Source: Verrucomicrobiia bacterium
GTDB taxonomy: Bacteria; Verrucomicrobiota; Verrucomicrobiia; Limisphaerales; DSYF01
Length of the DNA stretch: 64,000 bases
Direction of reading: 5' to 3'
NCBI GenBank assembly: GCA_035765895.1
Contig: DASTWL010000061.1
Coordinates: 1 to 64,000 of the forward strand
Below, in pieces: positions 25,054-34,187 of the stretch (position 1 is the first letter of the stretch; every line of letters starts with the position of its first letter). The translations under genes and the position numbers were made by a program. The notes beneath the pieces were generated by a model. That model was not told where the DNA came from, made no database searches, and saw nothing but the letters and a program-made list of their open reading frames with translations.

Positions 25054-25098
25054 TGCACCGTGCAAGCCGGGCGATTGGGGGTTCGTGCATTTTGCACG
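25054..25098. promoter_or_regulatory. Two TGCAC/GTGCA palindromes about three helical turns apart
   Basis: TGCAC-C-GTGCA (25054-25064) and CGTGCA-TTT-TGCACG (25084-25098) have centres 32 bases apart, upstream of the DUF6600-like gene. They resemble paired operator half-sites. No regulator is assigned. Confidence 0.35.
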
Positions 25099-25223
25099 CC
25101 AGCATGTGCGGGCCAATTTACCGACAAGATGGAATTTACTGATTTGCAATCACTTGTTCTTCGACCCCCGAACTGGCCCCGATTTAGCTATGAACTATTT
25201 CAACCAAACGGAAAGGGAGCCTC

Positions 25224-26120
25224 ATGAAAGTGATTTCCCGGAATTTGCTGGTGGCCGCATGTGGATTGCTGATGGGTGGAGCGCCCATGGCGCGGGCCGA
25301 ACTCGAAGTTTCCGCCAATGTCAGCATTCACGCGGTCGCTGATTTTGACGCGCCACTGACGGCACGCGGCACGTGGATCACCGTCGGCACCTACGGTCGG
25401 TGCTGGCGCCCGGCGGGTGTGGCAGTTTCCTGGCGCCCCTACTGTGAGGGGCACTGGGTATGGACGGATTGCGGCTGGTATTGGGAAAGCGATGAGCCCT
25501 GGGCGTGGGCCTGTTACCACTATGGCTACTGGGTTTACGATTCGGCCCATGGCTGGGTTTGGCTGCCGGGCGTGGAGTGGGGGCCGGCCTGGGTTTCCTG
25601 GCGGGTGGGCGGCGGCTACATCGGCTGGGCGCCGCTGCCGCCGCCGCGGGTTAAAGTGGTTGATGCGCGCTTCGTATTCGTCAAGGGCGCGCACTTCGCC
25701 GAACCCATTCGGTCCACCACCATCGTTGTGAGCAGTCCGCAAATCATTCGCGAAACCCGCGTCATCAACAATATCAAGCATCAGGAAAAGGTCATTGGCG
25801 ATCGCGGGGCCCGGCGCGTGGTGGTGAACGAAGGTCCGGGACTGTCCGTGGTGGAAAAGGCCACCGGCCGGAAGTTTGAACGGGTGGCCATTCAGGAGGC
25901 GGCGCGACAAACGCCCGTGCCGTCGGCCGTTTCCCATGCGCCGCACGCACAGCCACCAAGGCAGCCAGAGCGAACCGGAAAGCCCGAGGCGCCACATCAA
26001 TCCGATGTCGCCGCACCGGACCATCCGCCGGCTGCGCCGCATCGTCACGAACCGTCCAACGCCGGTCAGCGCGGCCATGTCTGGGGTCCCAGCCATGATC
26101 ATGGGAAAGGGCGGAAATGA
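25224..26120 (+). CDS. Secreted Trp-rich DUF6600-like protein with His/Pro-rich tail
   Basis: A 298-residue exported protein (signal ending near GAPMARA). The core is the aromatic repeat typical of DUF6600: YGRCWRPAGVAVSWRPY, WTDCGWYWESDEPWAWA, YHYGYWVYD and WVSWRVGGGYIGWAPLPPP. The C-terminal 80 residues are rich in His, Pro and Gln and end HDHGKGRK, possibly metal-binding. The family's function is unknown; members are common in Verrucomicrobia and Proteobacteria and are presumed periplasmic or surface proteins. The start is fixed by a strong GGAAAGGGAG ribosome-binding site at 25209-25218. Confidence 0.88.
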   Translation: MKVISRNLLVAACGLLMGGAPMARAELEVSANVSIHAVADFDAPLTARGTWITVGTYGRCWRPAGVAVSWRPYCEGHWVWTDCGWYWESDEPWAWACYHYGYWVYDSAHGWVWLPGVEWGPAWVSWRVGGGYIGWAPLPPPRVKVVDARFVFVKGAHFAEPIRSTTIVVSSPQIIRETRVINNIKHQEKVIGDRGARRVVVNEGPGLSVVEKATGRKFERVAIQEAARQTPVPSAVSHAPHAQPPRQPERTGKPEAPHQSDVAAPDHPPAAPHRHEPSNAGQRGHVWGPSHDHGKGRK

Positions 26121-26376
26121 ATTCGCGCAGCCGACGGGAGGGCGCCGTTCGTCTGACCCTGCCCGTTGCATGGCGGCACGAAGCCCGTGTGGCCATTGCC
26201 ATTCGCCGTTCGTCCGTCGCCAGCCCGTCGTGGGCGGCGTGGCGGGGGCTGGATTTCCGGGAGCGGCAGCACGAAGAGCACGGATGCGATGCGTCCGCGG
26301 GAATTGACGGACTTTGGCGCAAAACGATTCAGGAAACAGCGGTGATTCAACTCAAACCCATACAGGAAAGGAAAAC

Positions 26377-26820
26377 ATGAAAACGAGATACACGGTTCTG
26401 TTTTGTTCGGCGATGATTGCCCTGGTCGGCTGCAATTCCAGCGAGACCACGGGAGAGACGCCAACCACCAACGCGCCGGCGGCGACCAATGCGCAGCCGG
26501 ACAAACCCGCCGCGGGTGCGGCTGCGGCCATCATGGAGGGTAAGACCGAATTTGTGGCCAGCGCCGAGGCGCAGCTCAATACGCTGCGCGGCCAGATCGA
26601 CGACCTGGCCCAGCGGTCGCAAAGTTTGACGGGCGAAGTCAAGGCGCAGGCGGATGCGGCGCTGGCCACCTTGAAAACGCAACAGTCCGCGGCCCAGGCA
26701 AAGTTTGACGCGCTCAAGCAGGCCGGTGCCGGGAGCTGGGCGGATTTGAAGGCCGGGTTGGCGACGGCCCTCGCTGACTTGCAAAAGGCCTGCGACAACG
26801 CGAAGGCCAAGTTCAGTTGA
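26377..26820 (+). CDS. Small coiled-coil lipoprotein
   Basis: A 147-residue protein with a lipoprotein signal (IALVGC, Cys at 19), a Thr/Ala/Pro-rich linker and an Ala/Gln/Lys-rich helical C-terminus with heptad character ([34 protein letters not shown]). It probably forms a periplasmic coiled coil, as in small outer-membrane structural lipoproteins. AGGAAAGGAAA lies just before the ATG. The 256 bases upstream (26121-26376) contain no convincing gene; a weak ORF overlapping the previous stop was rejected. A 13-bp terminator hairpin follows. Confidence 0.85.
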   Translation: MKTRYTVLFCSAMIALVGCNSSETTGETPTTNAPAATNAQPDKPAAGAAAAIMEGKTEFVASAEAQLNTLRGQIDDLAQRSQSLTGEVKAQADAALATLKTQQSAAQAKFDALKQAGAGSWADLKAGLATALADLQKACDNAKAKFS

Positions 26821-26883
26821 GCCATTCGGTGGCGAACGGCGCGAACCGGATGGCCGGTTGGTTGGGTTGGTTGGGGAAGGACA

Positions 26884-26915
26884 CTTGGGCCGCGCCGGCA
26901 ATGGCGCGGCCCAAG
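26884..26915 (+). terminator. 13-bp hairpin, probable terminator
   Basis: CTTGGGCCGCGCC (26884-26896) pairs perfectly with 26903-26915 around a 6-base loop, 63 bases after the lipoprotein gene. No U-tract follows, so termination may be inefficient. Confidence 0.6.
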
Positions 26916-26992
26916 TCGTTGTCGGCCACTTATTCCAGCGTCACGTCCATTGGAGTCTGGCGTGTCCCTTGTTCGTTCGCTACCATGGTGGA

Positions 26993-28360
26993 ATGGAATC
27001 GTCCAAAGCGAACCGCCCCATGCGCGTGTTGATCATCGATGACGAAGGCAACATTCGTCGCACGACAGCCGTCGTGTTTGAAGCGATGGGACATGAGGTC
27101 GTGGGTGTCGCGCGCGGCGCGGCGGCGCTGGATCAGCTGGATGCCGGCTCGTTTAACATCGCCTTTCTGGATCTCAAACTCGGTGCCGAGAACGGCCTGG
27201 ACCTGCTGCCGGAATTGCTCAAACGTGATCCCAGCCTGGACGTCGTCGTGTTCACGGCTTACGCCTCGATCGAGACGGCGGTCGAGGCCATGCGGCGCGG
27301 CGCGGCTGATTACATTCCCAAGCCGTTCACGCCGGAGCAGATTCGGCGCGTCTTCGAACGCATCACCAAGGCGCGCAAGCTCGCGAGCCGCGTGGCCGAA
27401 CTGGAATCCCGCCTGTCGGTGGAGGCGCCGACCATCCTGCTGAACACGGCCGTGCCGGCAGTGCAAAAGGCACAGGAACTGGTGTTCAAGGCCGCGCCCA
27501 CCCCGGCGACGATTCTGCTCCTCGGCGAGAGCGGCACCGGCAAATCCGTGCTCGCCCGGGCGATTCACGAGCGCAGTCCGCAAAAGGAAAACGCCTTCGT
27601 GACGGTCAACTGTCCGAGCCTGTCGCGTGATCTGCTCGAAAGTGAGTTGTTTGGCCACATCAAGGGTGCGTTTACTGGCGCCACGGCGGATGCGGCGGGC
27701 AAGGTGGCGGCGGCCGATGGCGGCACGCTTTTCCTCGACGAGATCGGCGACCTCCCGTTGGAAATCCAGCCCAAGCTGCTCCGGTTGTTGCAGGAAAAGG
27801 AATACGAACGCGTGGGCGAGGCGAAAACACGACGGGCCAACGTGCGTGTGGTGGCGGCGACGAATCACGATTTGGAGCAGTCGGTCAAGGAAGGCCGGTT
27901 TCGCGAGGACCTGTATTACCGGCTGAACGTCATCGCGGTGGTGATGCCGCCGTTGCGTGAGCGCCTGCTGGATTTGCAGGGCATTGCCGACAATTACCTC
28001 CAGTTCTTTGCCCGGCAGTGCGGGAAAAATCTCCAGGGCTTTTCCGGCGATGCCCAGCGCGCCTTGCTCCACTACCACTGGCCGGGAAACCTGCGTGAAC
28101 TCCGCAATGTTGTCGAGCGGGCGGTCATTCTGGCCGGCGGCAACCGGGTTGAGCGGGACGATTTGCCCGACAAACTCGAACAGCCGCGGGCCGGGGCGGG
28201 CCGTGAGGTGCATGTGGGCGAACGGGTGTCACTGGAGGAACTCGAACAGGAGCACATCAACCGCGTGTTGCAGCAGGCGTCCACCATGGAGGAGGCCGCC
28301 CAGATTCTCGGCATCAATCCGGCCACCCTTTACCGGAAGCGGAAGAAGCTCGTTCAGTAA
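26993..28360 (+). CDS. Sigma54-dependent response regulator (NtrC family)
   Basis: A 455-residue activator. The receiver domain has D60 as phospho-acceptor (AFLDLKLG) and ends ADYIPKPF. The AAA+ domain shows Walker A GESGTGKS, the sigma54-contact motif GAFTGA, and Walker [12 protein letters not shown]. The C-terminal Fis-type helix-turn-helix is [18 protein letters not shown]. All parts needed for sigma54 activation are intact. ATG at 26993 is chosen because it leaves a short leader before the receiver. The kinase gene follows 24 bases after the stop, so the two form a cognate pair. Targets are unknown. Confidence 0.95.
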   Translation: MESSKANRPMRVLIIDDEGNIRRTTAVVFEAMGHEVVGVARGAAALDQLDAGSFNIAFLDLKLGAENGLDLLPELLKRDPSLDVVVFTAYASIETAVEAMRRGAADYIPKPFTPEQIRRVFERITKARKLASRVAELESRLSVEAPTILLNTAVPAVQKAQELVFKAAPTPATILLLGESGTGKSVLARAIHERSPQKENAFVTVNCPSLSRDLLESELFGHIKGAFTGATADAAGKVAAADGGTLFLDEIGDLPLEIQPKLLRLLQEKEYERVGEAKTRRANVRVVAATNHDLEQSVKEGRFREDLYYRLNVIAVVMPPLRERLLDLQGIADNYLQFFARQCGKNLQGFSGDAQRALLHYHWPGNLRELRNVVERAVILAGGNRVERDDLPDKLEQPRAGAGREVHVGERVSLEELEQEHINRVLQQASTMEEAAQILGINPATLYRKRKKLVQ

Positions 28361-28384
28361 GCCGGCGCGCCGGCGGCCTGGGTT

Positions 28385-30235
28385 ATGTTGCGCACGCGCT
28401 TGTTTTTGGGTCTTGTGCCGTTCGTGGTGCTGCTGCTCGCCACGGGCGTGTATGCCATCATCCTGTTCTCGCGCCTCGTGCACCGGGTGGACGCCACCGT
28501 CAGCGGCAACTACCGCAGCATCCTGGTGGCGCAGTCGATGCGCCTCGAATTGACGGCCATCGAGCGGGAGGCCTGGACGTCGAACACCGGCACCAACGCC
28601 GCCACGCCCGCCTTTTTGCAGTTGCAGAAGCAGTTTGAGGACAACCTGTCCCTTCTGACGAACGGCATGAGCCAGCCTGCGGAGCAGGAACTCACTCAAA
28701 GGCTGGCCACCAACTATGCCGCCTTCAGGCGGGCGATGATTGTGTTCAATGCCGCGGGCGGTGCGGAGAACCGCCAGCGCACCTACCAGACGGGCGTCAC
28801 GCCCAGCGTGCTCGCGCTGGACCACACGCTGGAAAAAATCCGCGACCTCAACGATCAGGCCATTCTTGCCACGCGGGAGAGCATTCAGCAGATCATGCGG
28901 GACATCACGCGGCCGATGTTGATCGGCATGGTGGTCACGCTGGCCATCGCGCTCTATGCCTACTATCGCCTGAGCCGGTCCCTGCTGCTGCCGATCGAAT
29001 CGTTGACCCGCGCCACCCGGGAACTGAGCCAGGGAAACTGGCACCAGCCCGTGCCGGTCGAATCCCGCGATGAACTGGGCCAGCTGGCCATTGCCTTCAA
29101 CACCATGGCCGCCCAGCTTCAGGAATACCGTCAGAGCACCAGCGCGGAAATCGTCCGCCTGCACCGCACCATGGAGACGACGCTGGCCTCGTTTCCCGAT
29201 CCCATTTTCGTGCTCAACCACAAGGCGCGCATCGAGCTGAAGAACCCGGCGGCGGATGAATTTGCCGCCGGTTTGGGTCTCACGGAACGGCTTCCGGGTG
29301 AGTTGCAGCGGATTGCCGCAACCGCGCTGGCCCGTGGCGAAAACTTCCTCCCGCACACCTTCGACGACGTGGTCAGTTATCACCCGCCGGCCGGCGAAAA
29401 GTTTTACCTGCCCCGCGTGCTCGTCATGCGGGACAAGAACAATGCGACCTTTGGTGTTGCTGTGGTGTTGTATGACGTGACGCGTTTCCGCCTCCTGGAT
29501 GCGGCCAAGACCAATCTCGTGGCCACCGTCAGCCACGAACTGAAGACCCCGCTCACCAGCCTGCGCATGGCCCTGCACATTCTCCTCGAAAAAACCATCG
29601 GCCGCATCAACGCCCGGCAGGACGAGATGTTGCGCGGCGCCCGCGACGATGCCGAGCGGCTGCTGAACATTTTGAACGACCTGCTGGACCTGGCACGATT
29701 GGAGGCGGGCAACGCGGAGCTGCGCAAGGAACCGGTCATGCCGGGCGAACTGCTGGAACACGTTGCGCGGGAGGCGGCGGATCAGGCGGCGGGCGGCCGC
29801 GTGCGGGTCCACTGGTCGGCCGAATCGAACCTGCCGGCCGTGCATGTGGACCGGCAGCGCATCAGCCACGTCTTTGGCAACCTGGTCAACAACGCCATCA
29901 AACACTCGCCGGCCGGGGCGGACGTGAGGCTCCACGCGGCGTCCGGCGAAGAGGGCGGCGTGCAATTCACCGTGACCGACCGTGGCCCTGGCGTGCCCGA
30001 GGAATTTCAGAGCCGCATCTTTGACCGCTTTTTCCGTGTGCCCGGTCAGGACAAAACCGGAGCCGGTCTCGGATTGTCCATCGCCCGGGAAATCACGGTG
30101 GCCCACGGCGGTCGTATTGGTGTGCGCAGCGAGCCGGGGCAGGGGAGCCAGTTCTTCGTCATTCTACCCGCTGCGAATGCGGCCGAAGCTGCGGCGGGCA
30201 ACCACCTCATTGATGGCCCCGCTGGGCCAGGATGA
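28385..30235 (+). CDS. Membrane sensor histidine kinase with HAMP and PAS domains (KinB/NtrB-like)
   Basis: A 616-residue kinase. Helix 1 is at about 5-30 and helix 2 at about 178-200 (IGMVVTLAIALYAYYRL), enclosing a helical periplasmic sensor of about 145 residues. HAMP follows (LLPIESLTRATRELSQGNW), then a PAS-like domain at about 255-370. The HisKA box is SHELKTPLTSLRMAL with H384, and the ATPase domain has NNAIKHS and TDRGPGVPEE...GAGLGLSIA. It is adjacent to the sigma54 regulator. The arrangement resembles KinB-AlgB systems, which pair this domain order with an NtrC-type regulator. The last 29 bases overlap the convergent PH-domain gene. Confidence 0.94.
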   Translation: MLRTRLFLGLVPFVVLLLATGVYAIILFSRLVHRVDATVSGNYRSILVAQSMRLELTAIEREAWTSNTGTNAATPAFLQLQKQFEDNLSLLTNGMSQPAEQELTQRLATNYAAFRRAMIVFNAAGGAENRQRTYQTGVTPSVLALDHTLEKIRDLNDQAILATRESIQQIMRDITRPMLIGMVVTLAIALYAYYRLSRSLLLPIESLTRATRELSQGNWHQPVPVESRDELGQLAIAFNTMAAQLQEYRQSTSAEIVRLHRTMETTLASFPDPIFVLNHKARIELKNPAADEFAAGLGLTERLPGELQRIAATALARGENFLPHTFDDVVSYHPPAGEKFYLPRVLVMRDKNNATFGVAVVLYDVTRFRLLDAAKTNLVATVSHELKTPLTSLRMALHILLEKTIGRINARQDEMLRGARDDAERLLNILNDLLDLARLEAGNAELRKEPVMPGELLEHVAREAADQAAGGRVRVHWSAESNLPAVHVDRQRISHVFGNLVNNAIKHSPAGADVRLHAASGEEGGVQFTVTDRGPGVPEEFQSRIFDRFFRVPGQDKTGAGLGLSIAREITVAHGGRIGVRSEPGQGSQFFVILPAANAAEAAAGNHLIDGPAGPG

Positions 30236-30686
30236 GTTCGCGCAACGCGTGCGGATTCGGCACCCCTTCGATGCGCTCCGCGGCATCCACGGTTGCGGAT
30301 GTGGAAATGGTGAGGTCACCCATGCCCACGAGCCGCGCGAGAAATCCCTGGTCAATGTCAATCGCCCGAATGTCCCGCACGAGGAATTCGCGGTAGCACT
30401 TTGTAATCAAGCCGCGCTCCACCGTCACGCGCCCCGGATAAATGCGCAGCACCACGGACGCCCGGCGGGCCCACGCCACCAGCGGCGGCACAATCAGCCA
30501 GAAAAAGAACAGGTGCCAGAAGAAGCGCCACCACGACGGCTGCGCCTGCGCGAGCAGTTCATGGCCGGCGGCGGCCTTCGAGGTGCCGGCTCCAGTCTGG
30601 GCCGCCACCGGGTAACCGCACGCGGGGCACATCGGCGCAAGGGAGGAAACCGGATTCGTGCATTCCGGACATTTGATCAGAGCCAT
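30207..30686 (-). CDS. Zinc-ribbon and bacterial PH-domain membrane protein
   Basis: A 159-residue protein. The N-terminal zinc ribbon has C6-x2-C9 and C20-x2-C23 (CPEC, CPAC). A hydrophobic segment at about 52-72 (WWRFFWHLFFFWLIVPPLVAW) is followed by a bPH2-type domain with VLRIYPGRVTVERGL, IRAIDIDQGFLARLVGMG and ISTSA. Such proteins are membrane-associated, with unknown ligands. The 3' end overlaps the kinase gene on the other strand. It is separated by 54 bases from mpl and transcribed in the same direction, downstream of no obvious partner. Confidence 0.85.
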   Translation of the reverse strand: MALIKCPECTNPVSSLAPMCPACGYPVAAQTGAGTSKAAAGHELLAQAQPSWWRFFWHLFFFWLIVPPLVAWARRASVVLRIYPGRVTVERGLITKCYREFLVRDIRAIDIDQGFLARLVGMGDLTISTSATVDAAERIEGVPNPHALRELILAQRGHQ

Positions 30687-30740
30687 GAGGGCATCCTTGC
30701 GCCACGGCGACCGCTTGGCAAGCGGCGGGTTCCCGCGCGC

Positions 30741-32135
30741 TCACCGGCGGCCAAGCGTGGCGAGCAGCTTTTCGTGGATGTTCCCGAACCCGCCGTTGCT
30801 GAAGACACACACGACTTCACCGCCCTGCGCGTGGCGCGCGAGGTGTGCCACGATGGCGTCCGCGTCCGGCAGATAGCTGGCATCCTTGCCGCCCGTGCGC
30901 AGGTCTTCCATCAGGCGCTCGGGGTCCAGGCGTTCTGCGACGGGCAACTGCTCCAGGCGCGCGACCTGGGCGACCACCACGGCATTCGCATCCACAAAGG
31001 AGCCGGCCAGCTCCGTTTGGAACACATTCCGGCGCGTGGTGTTGCTGCGTGGTTCGAAAACGGCCCAGATTTTCTCGTGCGGATACTTGATGCGCAACGC
31101 CCGCAACGTTTCGCGAATGGCGGTCGGATGATGTCCGAAGTCGTCAATCACAGTCACGCCGCCCGCGACGCCACGCACTTCGAGCCGGCGGCGGATGCCC
31201 TTGAACGTGTCGAAGCCCGCCTGAATCTGTTTGTTGGTCAGCCCGCAGTGCTTGGCGGCGGCGACCACGGCGAGGGCGTTGCGCACGTTCAGTTCGCCGA
31301 CGAGGTTGAGGTGGAACTTGAAACCCGGGATTTCGAACTCGCTCGCCGTGGGCCCGAGCCGGAGGTTGAACGCCTGAATCGCATTCGGTTCGCCGAGGCC
31401 GAAGCGTTTGATCGGGCAGAAGGTGATGTTCAACAGCGGCGCCAGTTGCGGGTCGTCCCCGTTCGCCAGCAGCAGACCGTTGCGCGGCACGAGCCGGATG
31501 AACTGGCTAAATGCGTGCTGCACCGCGGCGACATCCGAGAAAATGTCCGCGTGATCGAATTCAAGGTTGTTCAGGATGGCGACTTCGGGCAGGTAATGCA
31601 CAAACTTGCTGCGCTTGTCGAAGAACGCGGTGTCGTATTCGTCCCCCTCGATGATGAACCATTCGCTGTCGGTGAACCGCGCGCCCTGGCCCAGGTTGGT
31701 CGGGATGCCGCCGATCAGGTAGCTCGGGTTCAGGCCGGCGTGCTCGAAGACCCACGTCAACAGGCTGGTGGTCGTGGTTTTGCCGTGCGTGCCGGCGACC
31801 ACCAGGGAGCGTTTGCCGCGGATGAAATACTCCTTCAGCAGCTCGGGCAACGAGCAGTAACGCAGCCGCTGCGCGAGCACCGCCTCGGCTTCGGGATTGC
31901 CGCGTGAAATGGCGTTGCCGACGACGACGAGGTCGGGTTTGTGCGCGAGATTCGCCTCGGTGTAGCCGTTGAACACTTCGATCTGCCGTTGGGCCAGAAA
32001 GGTGGACATCGGGGGATACACGTTCTGGTCCGAGCCGGTGACGACGTAGCCTTTTTCCTGCAAGGCGGCTGCGGCGGATGCCATTGCGGTGCCGCAAATG
32101 CCGATGAAATGAACTGAGCGAATCTCCGAAATCAT
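30741..32135 (-). CDS. mpl: UDP-N-acetylmuramate:L-Ala-gamma-D-Glu-meso-DAP ligase (Mpl)
   Basis: A 464-residue cytoplasmic Mur-ligase family enzyme that attaches recycled murein tripeptide to UDP-MurNAc. The N-terminal Rossmann part begins VHFIGICGTAMASAAAAL with GSDQNVYPPMSTFL, the Mpl form of the motif that separates it from MurC. The ATP site is AGTHGKTTTTSLL. Other conserved blocks are NNLEFDHADIF, GELNVRNALAVVAAA and DDFGHHPTAIRETL. The ATG at 32135 is preferred over one 17 codons upstream because it sits just before the fold. Length matches the family. MurC is the alternative but less likely. Confidence 0.88.
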   Translation of the reverse strand: MISEIRSVHFIGICGTAMASAAAALQEKGYVVTGSDQNVYPPMSTFLAQRQIEVFNGYTEANLAHKPDLVVVGNAISRGNPEAEAVLAQRLRYCSLPELLKEYFIRGKRSLVVAGTHGKTTTTSLLTWVFEHAGLNPSYLIGGIPTNLGQGARFTDSEWFIIEGDEYDTAFFDKRSKFVHYLPEVAILNNLEFDHADIFSDVAAVQHAFSQFIRLVPRNGLLLANGDDPQLAPLLNITFCPIKRFGLGEPNAIQAFNLRLGPTASEFEIPGFKFHLNLVGELNVRNALAVVAAAKHCGLTNKQIQAGFDTFKGIRRRLEVRGVAGGVTVIDDFGHHPTAIRETLRALRIKYPHEKIWAVFEPRSNTTRRNVFQTELAGSFVDANAVVVAQVARLEQLPVAERLDPERLMEDLRTGGKDASYLPDADAIVAHLARHAQGGEVVCVFSNGGFGNIHEKLLATLGRR

Positions 32136-32214
32136 GTGGGGCGAAGATAGGGCAACGCGGCAGGCGGAAAAGCAGGAAGTGGGCAAAACAGGTGGTGCGG
32201 GCGTGGAATTTCAT

Positions 32215-32249
32215 TTGACCGGCGTTCGTCCCGCGCCTAGTCAAGGCGC
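32215..32249 (+). promoter_or_regulatory. Possible sigma70 promoter and hairpin before glycan operon
   Basis: TTGACC (32215-32220) is 17 bases from TAGTCA (32238-32243), a weak promoter match in the mpl/glycosyltransferase divergent gap. The same bases hold a hairpin GCGCCT-AGTCA-AGGCGC (32233-32249), 9 bases before the ATG, which could limit translation. Confidence 0.3.
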
Positions 32250-32258
32250 TCGCAAATC

Positions 32259-33368
32259 ATGAGTCGCCAGGTGTGCATTCTGCTGCCGCGGACGGGGCTG
32301 TATCCCGGTTTGGGAAAAATGCTCGCGGACGCCTTTGGAGAACTGGGCTGGCAGCCCACCGTGCGCCACCGCGCCGACGCGGAGGTGCTGCGCCACGATC
32401 TCCTGCTGCTGGCGGGTTTTTGCCGCTACATTGAGGGCTTGCCCGCGGTGCTCGCGCAGCGGCGGGGCCGGTCGCCCGTCACGCTGCTCTGGCAGTTGGA
32501 ACCGCTGCCGCCGGAGCAGTTGAGCCTGCTCGGCGAACAGGTCGGCCGGCGCCTTGCCGCGCTGGACTGGGGCCGGTTGCCGCGCCCGGCACGGAAGCTC
32601 CTCGGCAACCTCATTCCCTTCCGCACGCAGTTGCTGCGGACCCTGCGCCGGTGGCAGGCCCGGGAATACACGCGCGCTGTCCGGCAGGCGCCGGACCAGG
32701 AGGGCTGGATCCAATACGACGTGGAAAATTTTTTCAACGCGGCGGGCGATTGGGAATGGATCCGGCGGGCGCAGGCGCAGGGCTGGCTGGACCATTGTTT
32801 TGCCACCGTGCAGCCACGGGTGCGTTTTCTCCGGAGCCGCGGAGTGCCGGCCGGGCTGGCACCGTTTGGCTATCATCCGGATTGGGGTCGCGACCAGCAG
32901 TTGCCCCGGGACATTGACGTGTTGTTTCTGGGCGCGCTGGGGCGAGGGCCGCGCCACGAGAAGCTGCGTCATTTGCGGGATGCGCTGGCGGCGCGGGGCC
33001 GCACCCTGACGTTTGTGTCCGGGGTCCAGGGCGCCGTCCGGGAAGCGTGGTTGAACCGCGCGCGGATCGTGCTGTGCCTGCTGCGGACGCCGCACGACCT
33101 GCCGGCGATGCGCGTGATGCTCGGCCTTGCGTGCGGCGCGCTGGTCGTGTGCGAACCGTGCGCGGACACGGGGGCGTTCGTGGCGGGGGAGCACTTCGTG
33201 ATGACGTCCTTGGAGGAAATGCCCGCCGTGATAGACCGTTATCTGACGCACGAAGCGGAGCGGCGGGCCGTTGCCGCGGCGGGTCACCGTTTCGTGACCA
33301 CGGAATTGACCCTGCCGCAAGTTCTCCGCAGGATGCTGGCCGTGGCGAATCTCAGAAGTTCCCCATGA
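32259..33368 (+). CDS. CgeB-like glycosyltransferase (GT-B fold)
   Basis: A 369-residue cytoplasmic protein with the C-terminal block of CgeB/YkvP-type glycosyltransferases: IDVLFLGALGRGPR, LNRARIVLCLLRTPHDLPAMR, LACGALVVCEPCADTGAFVAGEHFV. The N-terminal half is a poorly conserved Rossmann-like domain. It probably adds a sugar to an exported polysaccharide or glycoprotein glycan. Its stop overlaps the next ATG (CCATGA), so it leads an operon of aminotransferase stub, acetyltransferase, BKACE, sugar kinase and slyX. Acceptor and donor are unknown. Confidence 0.82.
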   Translation: MSRQVCILLPRTGLYPGLGKMLADAFGELGWQPTVRHRADAEVLRHDLLLLAGFCRYIEGLPAVLAQRRGRSPVTLLWQLEPLPPEQLSLLGEQVGRRLAALDWGRLPRPARKLLGNLIPFRTQLLRTLRRWQAREYTRAVRQAPDQEGWIQYDVENFFNAAGDWEWIRRAQAQGWLDHCFATVQPRVRFLRSRGVPAGLAPFGYHPDWGRDQQLPRDIDVLFLGALGRGPRHEKLRHLRDALAARGRTLTFVSGVQGAVREAWLNRARIVLCLLRTPHDLPAMRVMLGLACGALVVCEPCADTGAFVAGEHFVMTSLEEMPAVIDRYLTHEAERRAVAAAGHRFVTTELTLPQVLRRMLAVANLRSSP

Positions 33369-33532
33369 TACCAACATTTCGTCCCAGTCTGGGCGCCGAA
33401 GAACAGCGCGCCGTCGAGTCCGTGTTTGCCAGCCGCTGGCTGGGCATGGGACCGGTGACGGAGCGATTGGCAGCCGTCGTGTTCCGAACCTCATCGGACA
33501 ACGTCGCCGTTTCCACGCTCACCCCCGCATGA
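33365..33532 (+). pseudogene. N-terminal stub of a DegT/DnrJ/EryC1/StrS aminotransferase
   Basis: A 55-codon frame starting in the stop of the glycosyltransferase gene. Its first 36 residues (MIPTFRPSLGAEEQRAVE, SRWLGMGPVTERL) are the canonical beginning of sugar-nucleotide PLP aminotransferases of about 370 residues, with the S/N..W...G.....E motif. It then runs into 18 unrelated residues and stops at 33532, overlapping the next start (ATGATG). The PLP lysine domain is absent, so an internal deletion of about 950 bases is inferred. It would have been the PglE-like partner of the downstream PglD-like acetyltransferase. Confidence 0.8.
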
Positions 33533-34179
33533 TGAATACCGGAAAACCCCTGCTCATTCTTGGCACCGGCCCGTTTGCCGTGGAAATTGCCGACCTCGCC
33601 TCCGAAATCCCCGGCGTGACGGTTGCCGGTTTCGTGGAAAACCTGGATCGTGCCCGTTGCGCGCAGCCGCTGGATGGCCGGCCGGTGTATTGGATCGATG
33701 AACTTGGTCCGCGCGTGGTCACGCACCAGTTTGTGTGCGGGCTGGGCACCACGCACCGCGGCCGGTTTACCGCGCAGGTGGCCGCGCTCGGCGGCGAATT
33801 CGCCACCCTGGTGCATCCCAGCGCCCGGGTCTCCACGCGCAGCACGCTGGGCCCGGGAACGATTCTCAACGTCGGCGTCATCATTGCGTCGCACACCCGG
33901 TTGGGCGCGCACGTTTCGGTGAACCGCGGCGCCACCATCGGCCACCACACGCAGATTGATGATTTTGTCACCGTCGGCCCGGGTGTGAATCTGGCGGGCA
34001 GTTGTCACGTCGGCCGGGCGGTGTATGTGGGCATCGGCGCCACCATCATCGACCACAAGGTCATCGGCGCGCAGTCCGTCGTGGGGGCCGGCGCGGTGGT
34101 GACCGAGGACGTGCCGGAACGCGTGCTCGTGGTGGGCGTGCCGGCCAAAATTGTGAAGCGAGACATCGCAGGCAAATAA
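33529..34179 (+). CDS. PglD/NeuD-family sugar O- or N-acetyltransferase
   Basis: A 216-residue left-handed beta-helix enzyme. The N-terminal Rossmann-like domain opens LLILGTGPFAVEIADLA. Hexapeptide repeats run from about residue 105 to 205 (LGPGTILNVGVIIASHTRLG, HTQIDDFVTVGPG, VGIGATIIDHKVIG, VVGAGAVVTEDVP), ending VVGVPAKIVKR. Relatives acetylate UDP-4-amino-sugars with acetyl-CoA in bacillosamine or related pathways. The expected aminotransferase partner immediately upstream is only a stub, so the amino-sugar substrate must come from another locus or this pathway is dead. The start ATG overlaps the stub's stop. Confidence 0.9.
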   Translation: MMNTGKPLLILGTGPFAVEIADLASEIPGVTVAGFVENLDRARCAQPLDGRPVYWIDELGPRVVTHQFVCGLGTTHRGRFTAQVAALGGEFATLVHPSARVSTRSTLGPGTILNVGVIIASHTRLGAHVSVNRGATIGHHTQIDDFVTVGPGVNLAGSCHVGRAVYVGIGATIIDHKVIGAQSVVGAGAVVTEDVPERVLVVGVPAKIVKRDIAGK

Positions 34180-34187
34180 TCCGCGCC

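Noticed and set aside
26117-26380. 87-codon frame overlapping the DUF6600-like stop as ATGA
   Set aside because: Composition is Arg-rich and out of keeping with neighbours, it runs over the ribosome-binding site of the lipoprotein gene, and no motif is visible.
30741-32135. MurC instead of Mpl
   Set aside because: The YPPMSTFL segment after the GSD motif and the GICGTAM N-terminus are typical of Mpl; MurC usually has GIGGIGM.
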